Assembly: GCA_947450025.1 (NCBI GenBank)
Contig: CANFTW010000007.1
Span: forward strand, 62,001 to 126,000
Length of the DNA stretch: 64,000 nucleotides
Source of the DNA: Bacteroidota bacterium
GTDB lineage: Bacteria > Bacteroidota > Bacteroidia > B-17B0 > Aurantibacillaceae
Direction of reading: 5' to 3'
The notes under the pieces were generated by a model, which worked only from the letters and a program-made list of their open reading frames with translations, was not told the origin of the DNA and ran no database searches. The position numbers were made by a program, and so were the translations under genes. Shown in pieces: positions 37,274 to 46,492 of this stretch (its first letter is position 1; every line of letters begins with the position of its first letter).

Positions 37274-40228
37274 ATGATTAAAATTTTTTATAAAACATGT
37301 TTTGCCTTTTCTGTATTGGCAATGATGGCATTTATTACAAAACAACAAGAACCAAAATCTGGTCCTGAATTTTTGCGTTCAGAATCACGTTGGGTAGATT
37401 CGGTTTTTGCCTCACTTAATCCTGATCAGCGTTTAGCTCAACTGTTTATGGTTGCCGCCTATAGTAATAGAGATATGAAACATGTAGCAGAAATTAGAGA
37501 ATTAGTTGAAAAATATAACATCGGTGGTTTAATATTTATGCAAGGTGGTCCATACCGAGAGGCTAAATTAAATAACTATTATCAAAGTAAGGCTAAGACG
37601 CCTTTACTGATTTCAATTGATGGTGAGTGGGGTTTAGCAATGCGATTAGATAGTACTCCTAAATATCCACGTCAAATGACACTAGGCGCTATACAAAATG
37701 ATTCTTTGATTTATGAGATGGGTAAACAAATTGCCCGAGAATGCAAACGAATGGGCATACATGTGAATTTTGCACCAGTAGCAGATGTTAATAATAATCC
37801 ATTAAATCCTGTCATTGGTATGCGAAGTTTTGGTGAAAATAAATTTAATGTTGCTAATAAAGCGGTAATGTATATGAAAGGCCTGCAAGTAGAAGGTGTT
37901 ATGGCAAATGGAAAACATTTTCCTGGTCATGGTGATACAGATAGTGATTCTCATATGACATTGCCAATTATTAGTGCTTGCAAGGAACGAATGGATACAC
38001 TAGAGTTATATCCATTTAAACAATTGTTTGATCAAGGGTTATCTAGTATTATGGTAGCACATTTATTTATTCCATGTTATGATACTGCAAAAAATACTGC
38101 ATCAACCTTATCTCCATATATTATTCAGGATTTATTAAAAAAACAATTAGGTTTTCAGGGTTTGATTTTTACAGATGCTTTAAACATGAAAGGAGTTGCT
38201 AGTTTCTATGACCCTGGTATGGTTGATGTAAAAGCTTTATTGGCAGGTAATGATGTGTTATTATTTGCAGAAAATGTTCCTAAAGCAATGGAACAAATTA
38301 AAATTGCTATATCAAGAGGTCAAATTACACAAGAAGAAATAGATGCGCGTTGTAAAAAAATATTGAAAGCAAAATACTGGTGTGGCTTAGACAAAAAACA
38401 GTTTGTAAATCCTAAAAATTTGTATGAGGATTTAAACACAAAGGCATCATTTGTAATGAATACTAAACTAGCTGAGGCTTCTGTAACCTTATTAAAAAAC
38501 GATCAGTCTATTTTACCACTTCAGAGATTAGATACGATGAAAATTGTAGAAGTCTCCATTGGTGATTCAAAAGCTAATGTCTTTTCTAATACCATTAATA
38601 AATATGCTAAGATTGATCATTTAGGAATTGACCATGATGCCAATAAAAAAGATCGAGATTCTTTATTATCAAAATTAAAAAAATATAATGTAGTTATTTT
38701 ACAAGTTAATAAAACGGCTTATAAACCCGAAAAAGATTTTGGATGTTCAGCAGGAAGTTTCGAAATCATTTCTAAAATATGTCATCTAAAGACTACAATT
38801 ACCTGTTTATACTCTAATCCTTATTTAATCAATAAATTAGACGTTAATTCATCGAAAGCGATTTTAAATGTTTATGAATATAATCAGTTTAGTCAGAAAG
38901 CCGCAGCAGATGCGGTGATGGGCGCTATTGTCGTAAATGGCAAGCTTCCAGTTTCTACGAAATACTTTGTAGCTGGCACGGGTTATGAAATCAAGCAACC
39001 TATAAGAGTACAGTATGTTACTCCTGAACAAATTGGGATTAATAGCGATAAACTTTTACGCATAGATTCCATCGCCTTATTAGGAGTAAAAGAACATGCT
39101 TATCCTGGTTGTCAGATTGTTGCCATAAAAAATGGTAAAGTGTTTTATCAGAAAAATTTTGGTAAACAAAGTTATGAAGTATCCTCCGAAATAGTAGACG
39201 ATCATACCATATATGATTTAGCCTCATTAACTAAAATTTTATCATCATCTTTATCCTTAATGAAATTGAATGAACAAAAGAAATTTGATTATGAGCAACA
39301 TTTAGATTATTATTTTCCTGAATTAGTAGGGACTAATAAGTCTGATATTCATTACAAAGATATGTTGACTCATCAATCAGGTTTACCAGCTTGGTTGCCA
39401 TTTTGGCAAAAAACGGTTGATAAAAAGAATGTATACAAAACAGGGTATTATAGTGATGAATATTCCGAAAAATTTCCAGTGCAAGTGGCGAAAGATTTAT
39501 ATGTTGTAAAAGATTTTAATGATACAATTTATAACCAAATAATGAGTTGTAAAATGGAGGAAACCTGCAAGTATGTATATAGTGATATAGGATATTATTT
39601 CTCTAAAATATTGATTGAAAGACTGACAAATTCAAAATTAAACACATATGTCCAAACACAATTTTATGAACCTCTCAATTTAGGTTTAACATATTTACCA
39701 TTAACTGTTTATCCTGAAAATCAAATAGCTCCAACAGAAAATGATTTGAAATTTAGAAAGCAATTAATTAGAGGATACGTTCACGATCAAGGAGCTGCCT
39801 TGATGGGAGGTGTGGCAGGACATGCTGGTTTATTTGGTAATGCCAATGATGTAGGTATTATTATGCAAATGCTATTAAATAATGGAACCTATGCTGGACA
39901 AAAAATATTAGATAGTTCTGTGATTCATCAATTTACTAGCACTCATTTTTCTGATAATAGAAGGGGATTATGTTTTGATAAACCAGAGTTTGATGAAAAA
40001 AAAGAAAGTCCAGTGAATAAAGATTGTAGTTTGAAAAGCTTCGGACATAGCGGATTTACTGGCACGTTTGCTTGGGCAGATCCTGAAAATGGATTAATAT
40101 TTGTTTTTTTATCTAATAGAGTTTATCCAAGTGCTGACGAGAATAAATTGATTAAGTTAGGTATTAGAAGTAAAATTCATAAAACATTATATGAGGCTGT
40201 CAACCAAAATTCGTTTCTTTTAAATTAA
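37274..40228 (+). CDS. fusion of GH3 beta-N-acetylhexosaminidase-like domain and serine beta-lactamase-like domain
   Basis: The 984 residues combine two enzymes. Residues 1-20 form a signal or anchor. Residues 40-370 are a GH3 domain with NFAPVADVNNNPLNPVIGMR, the KHFPGHGDTDSDSH catalytic loop and FTDALNMKGV carrying the Asp nucleophile. Residues 380-570 are the GH3 C-terminal subdomain. Residues 590-975 resemble class C beta-lactamases and penicillin-binding esterases: SLTK (Ser-x-x-Lys), YSDIGYY (Tyr-Ser-Asp) and HSGFTGT. GH3 with the KHFPGHG loop is the NagZ type acting on peptidoglycan GlcNAc. The fusion is recurrent in Bacteroidota and suggests cell-wall turnover in the periplasm. Confidence 0.93.
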   Translation: MIKIFYKTCFAFSVLAMMAFITKQQEPKSGPEFLRSESRWVDSVFASLNPDQRLAQLFMVAAYSNRDMKHVAEIRELVEKYNIGGLIFMQGGPYREAKLNNYYQSKAKTPLLISIDGEWGLAMRLDSTPKYPRQMTLGAIQNDSLIYEMGKQIARECKRMGIHVNFAPVADVNNNPLNPVIGMRSFGENKFNVANKAVMYMKGLQVEGVMANGKHFPGHGDTDSDSHMTLPIISACKERMDTLELYPFKQLFDQGLSSIMVAHLFIPCYDTAKNTASTLSPYIIQDLLKKQLGFQGLIFTDALNMKGVASFYDPGMVDVKALLAGNDVLLFAENVPKAMEQIKIAISRGQITQEEIDARCKKILKAKYWCGLDKKQFVNPKNLYEDLNTKASFVMNTKLAEASVTLLKNDQSILPLQRLDTMKIVEVSIGDSKANVFSNTINKYAKIDHLGIDHDANKKDRDSLLSKLKKYNVVILQVNKTAYKPEKDFGCSAGSFEIISKICHLKTTITCLYSNPYLINKLDVNSSKAILNVYEYNQFSQKAAADAVMGAIVVNGKLPVSTKYFVAGTGYEIKQPIRVQYVTPEQIGINSDKLLRIDSIALLGVKEHAYPGCQIVAIKNGKVFYQKNFGKQSYEVSSEIVDDHTIYDLASLTKILSSSLSLMKLNEQKKFDYEQHLDYYFPELVGTNKSDIHYKDMLTHQSGLPAWLPFWQKTVDKKNVYKTGYYSDEYSEKFPVQVAKDLYVVKDFNDTIYNQIMSCKMEETCKYVYSDIGYYFSKILIERLTNSKLNTYVQTQFYEPLNLGLTYLPLTVYPENQIAPTENDLKFRKQLIRGYVHDQGAALMGGVAGHAGLFGNANDVGIIMQMLLNNGTYAGQKILDSSVIHQFTSTHFSDNRRGLCFDKPEFDEKKESPVNKDCSLKSFGHSGFTGTFAWADPENGLIFVFLSNRVYPSADENKLIKLGIRSKIHKTLYEAVNQNSFLLN

Positions 40229-40265
40229 GTATTTAATCGTTACTTTTATTGTTCTAACAACCATT

Positions 40266-40979
40266 ATGATGAGTGATACTTTGCAAAATCAAAAAGAACA
40301 AATTCTAAAGTTATTAAAAGAAAAATCTGTGATGAAGCAAGATGTTTTTAGAAATACACTTGCTGCTTTTGATTTAGTAAAACAATCTGTTGCCGAGATT
40401 TCTAACGAATTGGGAAAAGAAACTCAAGTCATTGATAAACGCATTAATGTGGCATATACAGAAACAAATAATTATGCTACTCAATTAAAAGTAGCTGGTG
40501 ATATGTTAGAATTCTTTATGCATACTAATGTTTTTGAATTCGATAAATCACATACCATGTTTAAAACTGGTTATGTTAAGCAAAACGCCTATAATTCTTA
40601 TTGTGGCATTATTAATGTTTATAATTTTTTAGCCGATTCATTTAAGTATAATCGCTTAAATGATTTAGGATATTTAGTTTGTAGAATATTTATTAATAGA
40701 GAAATGAAATTTTTTATAGAAGCCAAGGGCTCTATAGGAATTAAATATTCTTCTTTTTCCACTGAACCTTTAAATAAGGAACAATTACATGAGATTATTA
40801 ATGAATTAATTATTTATGCTATTACCTTTGATTTATTTACTCCTCCTGCTGAGCAAGTAAGGGAAGTATCTGTAAATGAAATTCAAGAGAAGGTGAGTAG
40901 CATTAATCTTAGAACAGGAAAACGTTTAGGTTATGGTTCTAGTGCTTCTTATGAAGAAGATTCAAATATGTATATATAA
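40266..40979 (+). CDS. conserved cytoplasmic protein of unknown function
   Basis: The 237-residue product has no signal or membrane segment. The N-terminal 90 residues look helical and coiled-coil forming (QKEQILKLLKEKSV; ISNELGKETQVIDKR). The rest is a mixed domain with FEFDKSHTMFKTGYVKQN, LADSFKYNRLNDLGYLVCR and KFFIEAKGSIGIKY. I recognise no named family. It starts 37 bases after the GH3 fusion gene and ends 8 bases before the spermidine-synthase-like gene, so co-expression with the latter is likely. Confidence 0.75.
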   Translation: MMSDTLQNQKEQILKLLKEKSVMKQDVFRNTLAAFDLVKQSVAEISNELGKETQVIDKRINVAYTETNNYATQLKVAGDMLEFFMHTNVFEFDKSHTMFKTGYVKQNAYNSYCGIINVYNFLADSFKYNRLNDLGYLVCRIFINREMKFFIEAKGSIGIKYSSFSTEPLNKEQLHEIINELIIYAITFDLFTPPAEQVREVSVNEIQEKVSSINLRTGKRLGYGSSASYEEDSNMYI

Positions 40980-40986
40980 CTAGTGC

Positions 40987-42456
40987 ATGCTAACAAAAAA
41001 TAAGTTTTATACGATTTCATTTGTAGAGGGAGCTTCTGTTATGGCTGCAGAAATCTGTGGTGCTAAGCTATTAGCCCCATTTTTTGGAAGTAGTTTATAT
41101 GTATGGAGTTCTGTTATGGCGATTACTTTAGGAGGCTTAGCCTCTGGGTATTTTTTTGGAGGTAAATTAAGTAAGCGTTTTGATAAAGAAAAGAACTTAT
41201 TGTTTGTTTTGGTAGCTGCCATTTTCTTTTTGTGTTCAATGCCTATTTTAACCTCGGTGTTTGTATTTACATCTTCTGTATTCCCATTAATACCTGCGGT
41301 TATTATTAGTGTTTTTTTCTTATTATTTCCAACCATGTTGTGCATGGGGGCAACCTCTCCATTAATTATTTCAATATTAACCAATCAGGCACAAAGTAGT
41401 GGAGAAAATAGTGGGAAAGTATATGCTATTTCAACGGTGGGCGGTATTCTGTCTACATTTTTGTGTGGATTTTATTTAATACCCAATACTGGAGTAAAAC
41501 TGTCATTAATTTGTTTTGCCATAGCTTTATCATTGGTAACATTACTGCTAATCATTAAAAAAAAAAGTAAACTAATTGCGATTGTTCTCTTTTGTACTTT
41601 TTCAATCACCACATTTATTTTTTTGACCTTAAAACCTAATAAATTTTCTATTTATCAATCAGAAGGAATTTTAGGTAAGTTAGAAATTAGAGATGAACCA
41701 AATCAAAATAACTCTTCAATTATTGAACGCAAATTACTTATCAATAATATTGTTCAAACAGAAATGAATTTACAGAATCATCAATCTGTTTCAGACTATG
41801 TAAGATTACTTGATAGAAATAAAATGTTTTTCCCGAAAGGAAAGATGTTGATTTTGGGTTTAGGGGGTGGGGTAGTTGCTAATATGTTTCAGGATGAGAC
41901 TTATGATGTCACCGCTGTAGAGTTTGACGAAAGAATCATCGAAATGTCTAAACGTTTTTTTTATTTAAATGATTCTATAAAGACGATTTGTTCAGATGCA
42001 CGGTATTATATAAATCATAGTTCTGAAAAATATAATGTTATCTTATTTGATGTGTTTAAAGCAGAAGAGCAACCTTCACATATTATTACTCAAGAAAGTT
42101 TAATTAAATTAAAAATGATGTTAGATACGAATGGTCTTGTATTAATTAATACACATGGATATTTAAAAGATAAAAAAGGTTTAGGGACACAATGTTTGCT
42201 TGTGACATTAAAAGATGCTGGATTTAATATTAAAATTTGTACTTCAAGTGAAGAAGAAGATTATAGAAATTTATTAATTGTAGCGTCTCAAAAGCCACTT
42301 TTAGTGACATTAAATAATGAGTTGTCTCCAATAATTTATGCTGATTTAAAAACAATCAGTACTGATAATCAACCAATCATGGAAGTGTTAAATGCCTCAG
42401 CTAATCAGTCTTGGAGAAGTAATTATTTGAAAAATTATATTATTTGGAATTACTGA
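40987..42456 (+). CDS. membrane protein fused to spermidine synthase-like methyltransferase-fold domain
   Basis: The protein has 489 residues. Residues 1-215 carry about six to seven membrane helices (MAAEICGAKLLAPFFGSSLY; MGATSPLIISILT). Residues 235-460 resemble polyamine synthases, with LILGLGGGVVANMF (glycine-rich cofactor loop), VTAVEFDERIIEMSKRFF and ILFDVFKAEEQPSH, which holds an Asp where the aminopropyltransferase catalytic Asp is found. Such fused proteins are common in bacteria, but polyamine production by them is mostly unproven. The 3' end overlaps the convergent POT gene by 7 bases. Confidence 0.88.
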   Translation: MLTKNKFYTISFVEGASVMAAEICGAKLLAPFFGSSLYVWSSVMAITLGGLASGYFFGGKLSKRFDKEKNLLFVLVAAIFFLCSMPILTSVFVFTSSVFPLIPAVIISVFFLLFPTMLCMGATSPLIISILTNQAQSSGENSGKVYAISTVGGILSTFLCGFYLIPNTGVKLSLICFAIALSLVTLLLIIKKKSKLIAIVLFCTFSITTFIFLTLKPNKFSIYQSEGILGKLEIRDEPNQNNSSIIERKLLINNIVQTEMNLQNHQSVSDYVRLLDRNKMFFPKGKMLILGLGGGVVANMFQDETYDVTAVEFDERIIEMSKRFFYLNDSIKTICSDARYYINHSSEKYNVILFDVFKAEEQPSHIITQESLIKLKMMLDTNGLVLINTHGYLKDKKGLGTQCLLVTLKDAGFNIKICTSSEEEDYRNLLIVASQKPLLVTLNNELSPIIYADLKTISTDNQPIMEVLNASANQSWRSNYLKNYIIWNY

Positions 42457-44087
42457 TTAAAGACTTTGTTAAGTCGCTTTAATAATAACATCATAACAAT
42501 AAAGGCAATCATGAGTAAGGCAAAGTTTAACCAAAAGAAATTTGCTTTATGATCAAACTTATCCCAATTTTTAGCTAATACACCACTTAATTTATTTCCT
42601 ATAGAGGTTGCTAAACTCCAACCACCCATCATTAATGCAGTATAGCGTGCTGGCGATAATTTAGACACCATCGATAAACCCATAGGACTTAGACATAGTT
42701 CGCCAATTGTAATAACACCATAACATCCCACAAGCCACCAAGCGCAAGCCTTATCATGTCCATTATTGGTATAATTGACAGCGGCTACCATTACTAAAGT
42801 AGATAAGGCGCTAATTAATAGTCCATAGGAAATTTTAGTGGCTGTGGTTGGTTCTTTTTTTCTTTTTCTTAAGAATCCAAAAAACATTACCACAAGTGGA
42901 GTTAAGGTAATTACAAAAAATGGATTGATTGATTGGAATAGTTCTGTCGGAATTAAGTATAATTTTTTTCCTTGTTCAGGATATTTTTCAGGAGATAAAT
43001 TTTTAAAATAGGATGGATAGTCAACCTGTTTTATAGGTTTTCCATTAGCATCTTTTATTTTTCTAAAATGTTCATCTAATTTAAATACAGAATCTGTTTT
43101 AGCTATAACCGAGGTATCACATTGTGTTAAAAATACGGCAGGTTTAACAAATGTTGTTGGCATTTCCCTGTCTGTATATGAATTGGCATAAGTGGTTAAT
43201 GCTGTTCCGTTTAATTTAAAAATGGCCCAAAAAATAATAACGATGCCAAAGATAGTATACATGGTTCCTACCGATTGACGCTCTTCCACATTACAACTTT
43301 TGTATATGGTAAAATAAAAATAAACGATAGGAATACACGCACACAAAAAGGCATCTGTACTATCGCTTCCAAAAATAGTGTCAGGGATAAACCAACCTAT
43401 GGCACCAAATCCTACAGCAACCCCTAATACTTTTAGAAAACGCATAATAACAGGTTTATCTTCCGGTTTAGGTTCTTTTCGAACATCAACATGCTTGTAA
43501 TGAGGCATACCTATCCAAAAGGTAATCACTCCAATAAACATTCCTATACCTGCAGCAATAAACGCCCAATCCCATCCATATTTAATTCTCATAAAGGCAG
43601 CGATGAAGTTGCAAAAGAAAGCCCCTATATTAATACTCATATAAAATAAATTATAGCCAGTATCTTTATTAGACTTGTATTGAGGGTCATTGTATAAATT
43701 ACCTAATAAAGTTGAGATATTTGGTTTGAAAAAACCATTACCAATGATCATGATACCTAATGATGTAAAGAATGCCCATTCTTCGCGAATTGACAATAAA
43801 CAATATCCAATACCCATTAATATACCGCCTATCGTTATCGATAGTCGATATCCAAGCTTCATGTCGGCCATCAATCCTCCTATAAATGGAGTTAAATACA
43901 CACAAGCAATAAAAGTTCCGTATATGTCAGATGCTTTTGCGTTTTCCCATCCAAAACCACCTTCTTTCATGTCGGTAGTCATGTATAAAAAGAAAATACC
44001 AATCATTAAGTAGTAACCAAATCTCTCCCAAAATTCAGTAAATGCTAAAAAAAGTAATCCTTTTGGATGTTTTGATGTAGAACTCAT
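42450..44087 (-). CDS. POT-family proton-dependent oligopeptide transporter
   Basis: This 545-residue transporter has twelve or more helices. Its signatures are FWERFGYYLMIGIFFLYM (the ExxER-type proton site of POTs), GGLMADMKLGYRLSITIGG, and FYMSINIGAFFCNFIAAFM, which contains the PTR2 NxGAF pattern. A large polar loop at about 290-390 (TDREMPTTFVKPAVF) divides the two halves and is longer than in E. coli DtpA. It imports di- and tripeptides with protons. It is 34 bases downstream of the small secreted protein gene on the same strand and may be co-transcribed. Confidence 0.92.
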   Translation of the reverse strand: MSSTSKHPKGLLFLAFTEFWERFGYYLMIGIFFLYMTTDMKEGGFGWENAKASDIYGTFIACVYLTPFIGGLMADMKLGYRLSITIGGILMGIGYCLLSIREEWAFFTSLGIMIIGNGFFKPNISTLLGNLYNDPQYKSNKDTGYNLFYMSINIGAFFCNFIAAFMRIKYGWDWAFIAAGIGMFIGVITFWIGMPHYKHVDVRKEPKPEDKPVIMRFLKVLGVAVGFGAIGWFIPDTIFGSDSTDAFLCACIPIVYFYFTIYKSCNVEERQSVGTMYTIFGIVIIFWAIFKLNGTALTTYANSYTDREMPTTFVKPAVFLTQCDTSVIAKTDSVFKLDEHFRKIKDANGKPIKQVDYPSYFKNLSPEKYPEQGKKLYLIPTELFQSINPFFVITLTPLVVMFFGFLRKRKKEPTTATKISYGLLISALSTLVMVAAVNYTNNGHDKACAWWLVGCYGVITIGELCLSPMGLSMVSKLSPARYTALMMGGWSLATSIGNKLSGVLAKNWDKFDHKANFFWLNFALLMIAFIVMMLLLKRLNKVFNQ

Positions 44088-44121
44088 AGGTGTTGTTTTT
44101 TATAAATATAGTAGAAAGGTT

Positions 44122-44526
44122 TTATTTGACAATAAAATTATTTCTCATAAATATTTCTTGAGTAGCTATGTTATTAAATTCGATTGTAATTGTTTTTGAA
44201 GGAAGGCAGTTTCCTTCTAGCAGTGTATTGAATATTGAATCAGATTTGGTATGAGAGTATTTCATACCAGGAATTGATTTTAATTGAAAGATAGAATCGT
44301 TTTCAGATTTTATAAATTGCCCGTTACTTAAGAAAATTTGAATATTAGATCTTAAACTATCAGGAAGTTTTATTAAAAATAAATCATTTTTATTTTTAAT
44401 AATGGTATCAGTCTTTGAACTTAATTGAAAAAAGAGAAAACGATTGTCTTCTCTTTTAATTTTCACTTTATATTGAGCACATAATGAGAATGAGCAGAAA
44501 GCCAATATGTAAATACTATTTTTCAT
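44122..44526 (-). CDS. small secreted protein of unknown function
   Basis: I place the start at 44526 (MKNSIYILAFCSFSLCAQ), giving 134 residues; an ATG four codons upstream only lengthens the charged N-terminus. A clear signal peptide (1-18) precedes a beta-rich domain with many Ser, Asp and Lys residues and two or three Phe/Tyr strands (FLFFQLSSKTDTI). No family is recognised. It lies between serA (30 bases upstream) and the peptide-transporter gene (34 bases downstream), all on the minus strand. Confidence 0.72.
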   Translation of the reverse strand: MKNSIYILAFCSFSLCAQYKVKIKREDNRFLFFQLSSKTDTIIKNKNDLFLIKLPDSLRSNIQIFLSNGQFIKSENDSIFQLKSIPGMKYSHTKSDSIFNTLLEGNCLPSKTITIEFNNIATQEIFMRNNFIVK

Positions 44527-44556
44527 TTTTATTCTCAATATGATATGTAGGCCTAT

Positions 44557-45507
44557 TTATTTTAAGGCATCAATGATTTTCTCTGCCAACTCAACCCCAA
44601 TTCGCTCTTGCGCTTCATTAGTTGCAGCTCCAATATGTGGCGTTAAAGAAATTTTGGGATGTTTAAGTAAAGCCTCATTAGGGGTTGGTTCATTTTCAAA
44701 TACATCTAAACAGGCATGAGCAATTTTTCCAGAGTTTAATCCATTTATCAAATCAGTTTCATCAATCACACCGCCCCTAGAAGCATTAATTAAAATCACG
44801 CCATTTTTCATGGAGTTAATTTCTTTTTCAGTAATCATTTTACCTCCTGGTACATGTAATGAAATCATGTCTGAATGAGAAATAAGTTCTTCTAAACTTA
44901 CGGTATTAATTTTCACATCAAATCCATTTGTTCCGTGAATATCCAATTTTAAAACAGCTTCTTTAACAAAAGGGTCATACGCTAATACTTTCATTCCACA
45001 TCCTAAAGCAATTTTAGCTGTGTATTGGCCTATACGACCAAATCCAATGATACCAATAGTCTTATCTCTTAGTTCAATTCCTTTTGAATAATTCTTTTTT
45101 AATTCTTCAAATTTTGTGAGACCAATATTAGGCATGTTTCTATTACTGTCGTATACAAAACGTACCGCATTAAACAAGTGTGCAAATACTAATTCTGCAA
45201 CAGAGTTACTTGATGCAGCTGGGGTATTAATCACTTGTAATCCTTTAGAACGAGCATAATCAACATCAATATTATCCATACCAACACCACCTCGGCCAAT
45301 AACTTTTAAATTTGGGCATGCATCAATCAACTCTTTACGAACTTTTGTTGCACTACGAACAGTAAGGGCTACGTAATTTTTAGCGTTAATTTCAGAAGCT
45401 AAATTTTCTTGAGCTACTTTCTCAGTGACAACTGTATACCCAGCTTTTTCTAATAAACTTTTTCCTACAGCATCGATGCCATCATTGGCTAAAATTAATT
45501 TACTCAT
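44557..45507 (-). CDS. serA: D-3-phosphoglycerate dehydrogenase / D-2-hydroxyacid dehydrogenase
   Basis: The 316 residues comprise substrate- and NAD-binding domains. The Rossmann loop is GIIGFGRIGQYTAKIAL. Conserved catalytic positions are Arg in NASRGGVIDE, Glu in the ENEPTPNEALLKHP region and His in LTPHIGAATNEAQE. The N-terminal VRSATKVRKELIDACPNLK and GVGMDNIDVDYARSKG match the SerA group. There is no C-terminal ACT domain, so it is the short form without serine feedback. It is 3 bases downstream of the MoxR gene. Serine synthesis is most likely; other hydroxyacid substrates remain possible. Confidence 0.9.
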   Translation of the reverse strand: MSKLILANDGIDAVGKSLLEKAGYTVVTEKVAQENLASEINAKNYVALTVRSATKVRKELIDACPNLKVIGRGGVGMDNIDVDYARSKGLQVINTPAASSNSVAELVFAHLFNAVRFVYDSNRNMPNIGLTKFEELKKNYSKGIELRDKTIGIIGFGRIGQYTAKIALGCGMKVLAYDPFVKEAVLKLDIHGTNGFDVKINTVSLEELISHSDMISLHVPGGKMITEKEINSMKNGVILINASRGGVIDETDLINGLNSGKIAHACLDVFENEPTPNEALLKHPKISLTPHIGAATNEAQERIGVELAEKIIDALK

Positions 45508-45510
45508 AAT

Positions 45511-46476
45511 CTATTTTAATTGTTCTATAATATTTTCAATACTCATTCCGTCAGCTTCCGCTTTATAATTTCGAATAATACGGTGTCTTAAAATGGCATT
45601 TGCTACAGCCTTTACATCTTCAATATCTGGACTATATTTACCATTAATAGCAGCATGACATTTAGCGCCAAGAACTAAGAATTGTGATGCACGTGGACCA
45701 GCTCCCCAAGCCAAATATTTTTTTGTAACATCAGAACTAAATTCAGAATTCAAACGTGTTTTGTTTACCAATTTCACAGCGTATTCTAAAACATTATCAG
45801 CAACTGGTATTTTACGAATCACATTTTGGAAATAAATAATTTCCTCTGCAGAGATGATTTTATTTAATTGAATTTTAGTATCGGTTGTTGTTAGTTTTAC
45901 TACTTGTAATTCTTCTTGAAAACTAGGGTAATCTAGCCACACATTAAACATGAAACGGTCTAATTGCGCTTCAGGTAGGGGATAAGTTCCTTCTTGCTCT
46001 ATAGGATTTTGTGTAGCTAATACAAAAAATGGATTTCCTAATTCATACTTTTTCCCTGCAGTTGTTACGCTTCTTTCTTGCATAGCCTCTAATAAAGCCG
46101 CTTGAGTTTTAGGAGGGGTACGGTTAATTTCATCAGCTAATACTATGTTAGCAAATAAAGGTCCTTTAATGAATTTGAAATTACGTTGTTCGTCTAAAAT
46201 TTCGGAACCAACAATATCGCTTGGCATTAAATCTGGCGTAAACTGAATACGATTGAAAGAAAGACCTAAAACATCGGCAATGGTATTCACTAACAATGTT
46301 TTTGCCAATCCAGGAACACCAACTAATAAACAGTGTCCTTTACAAAAAATTGAGATTAATACATTTTTTACCGTATCGTTTTGGCCAACAATAACTTTTC
46401 CTATTTCGGCATTTAGTTCTTTGTATTTAACAACAAAAGCATCTATAGCTTCTACATCATTTTTGTAATTCATCAT
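45511..46476 (-). CDS. MoxR-family AAA+ ATPase
   Basis: The 321 residues include Walker A GVPGLAKT, Walker B IVLADEINRTPPKTQAA, sensor-1 FFVLATQNPIEQEGTYPLPE and the sensor-2/lid region GAGPRASQFLVL. MoxR ATPases act as chaperones, often with a vWA-domain partner that inserts metals or matures protein complexes. Here no DUF58 or vWA gene is adjacent; the only vWA gene in the window is at 2.5 kb. It sits between a SurA-like chaperone gene (16 bases upstream) and serA (3 bases downstream). Confidence 0.92.
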   Translation of the reverse strand: MMNYKNDVEAIDAFVVKYKELNAEIGKVIVGQNDTVKNVLISIFCKGHCLLVGVPGLAKTLLVNTIADVLGLSFNRIQFTPDLMPSDIVGSEILDEQRNFKFIKGPLFANIVLADEINRTPPKTQAALLEAMQERSVTTAGKKYELGNPFFVLATQNPIEQEGTYPLPEAQLDRFMFNVWLDYPSFQEELQVVKLTTTDTKIQLNKIISAEEIIYFQNVIRKIPVADNVLEYAVKLVNKTRLNSEFSSDVTKKYLAWGAGPRASQFLVLGAKCHAAINGKYSPDIEDVKAVANAILRHRIIRNYKAEADGMSIENIIEQLK

Positions 46477-46492
46477 TATATCGGTTATCGAA

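Noticed and set aside
45511-46476. MoxR ATPase partnered with the vWA protein at 2.5 kb
   Set aside because: MoxR proteins often work with vWA partners, but the genes are over 40 kb apart and the vWA protein is secreted, so no functional link is claimed.
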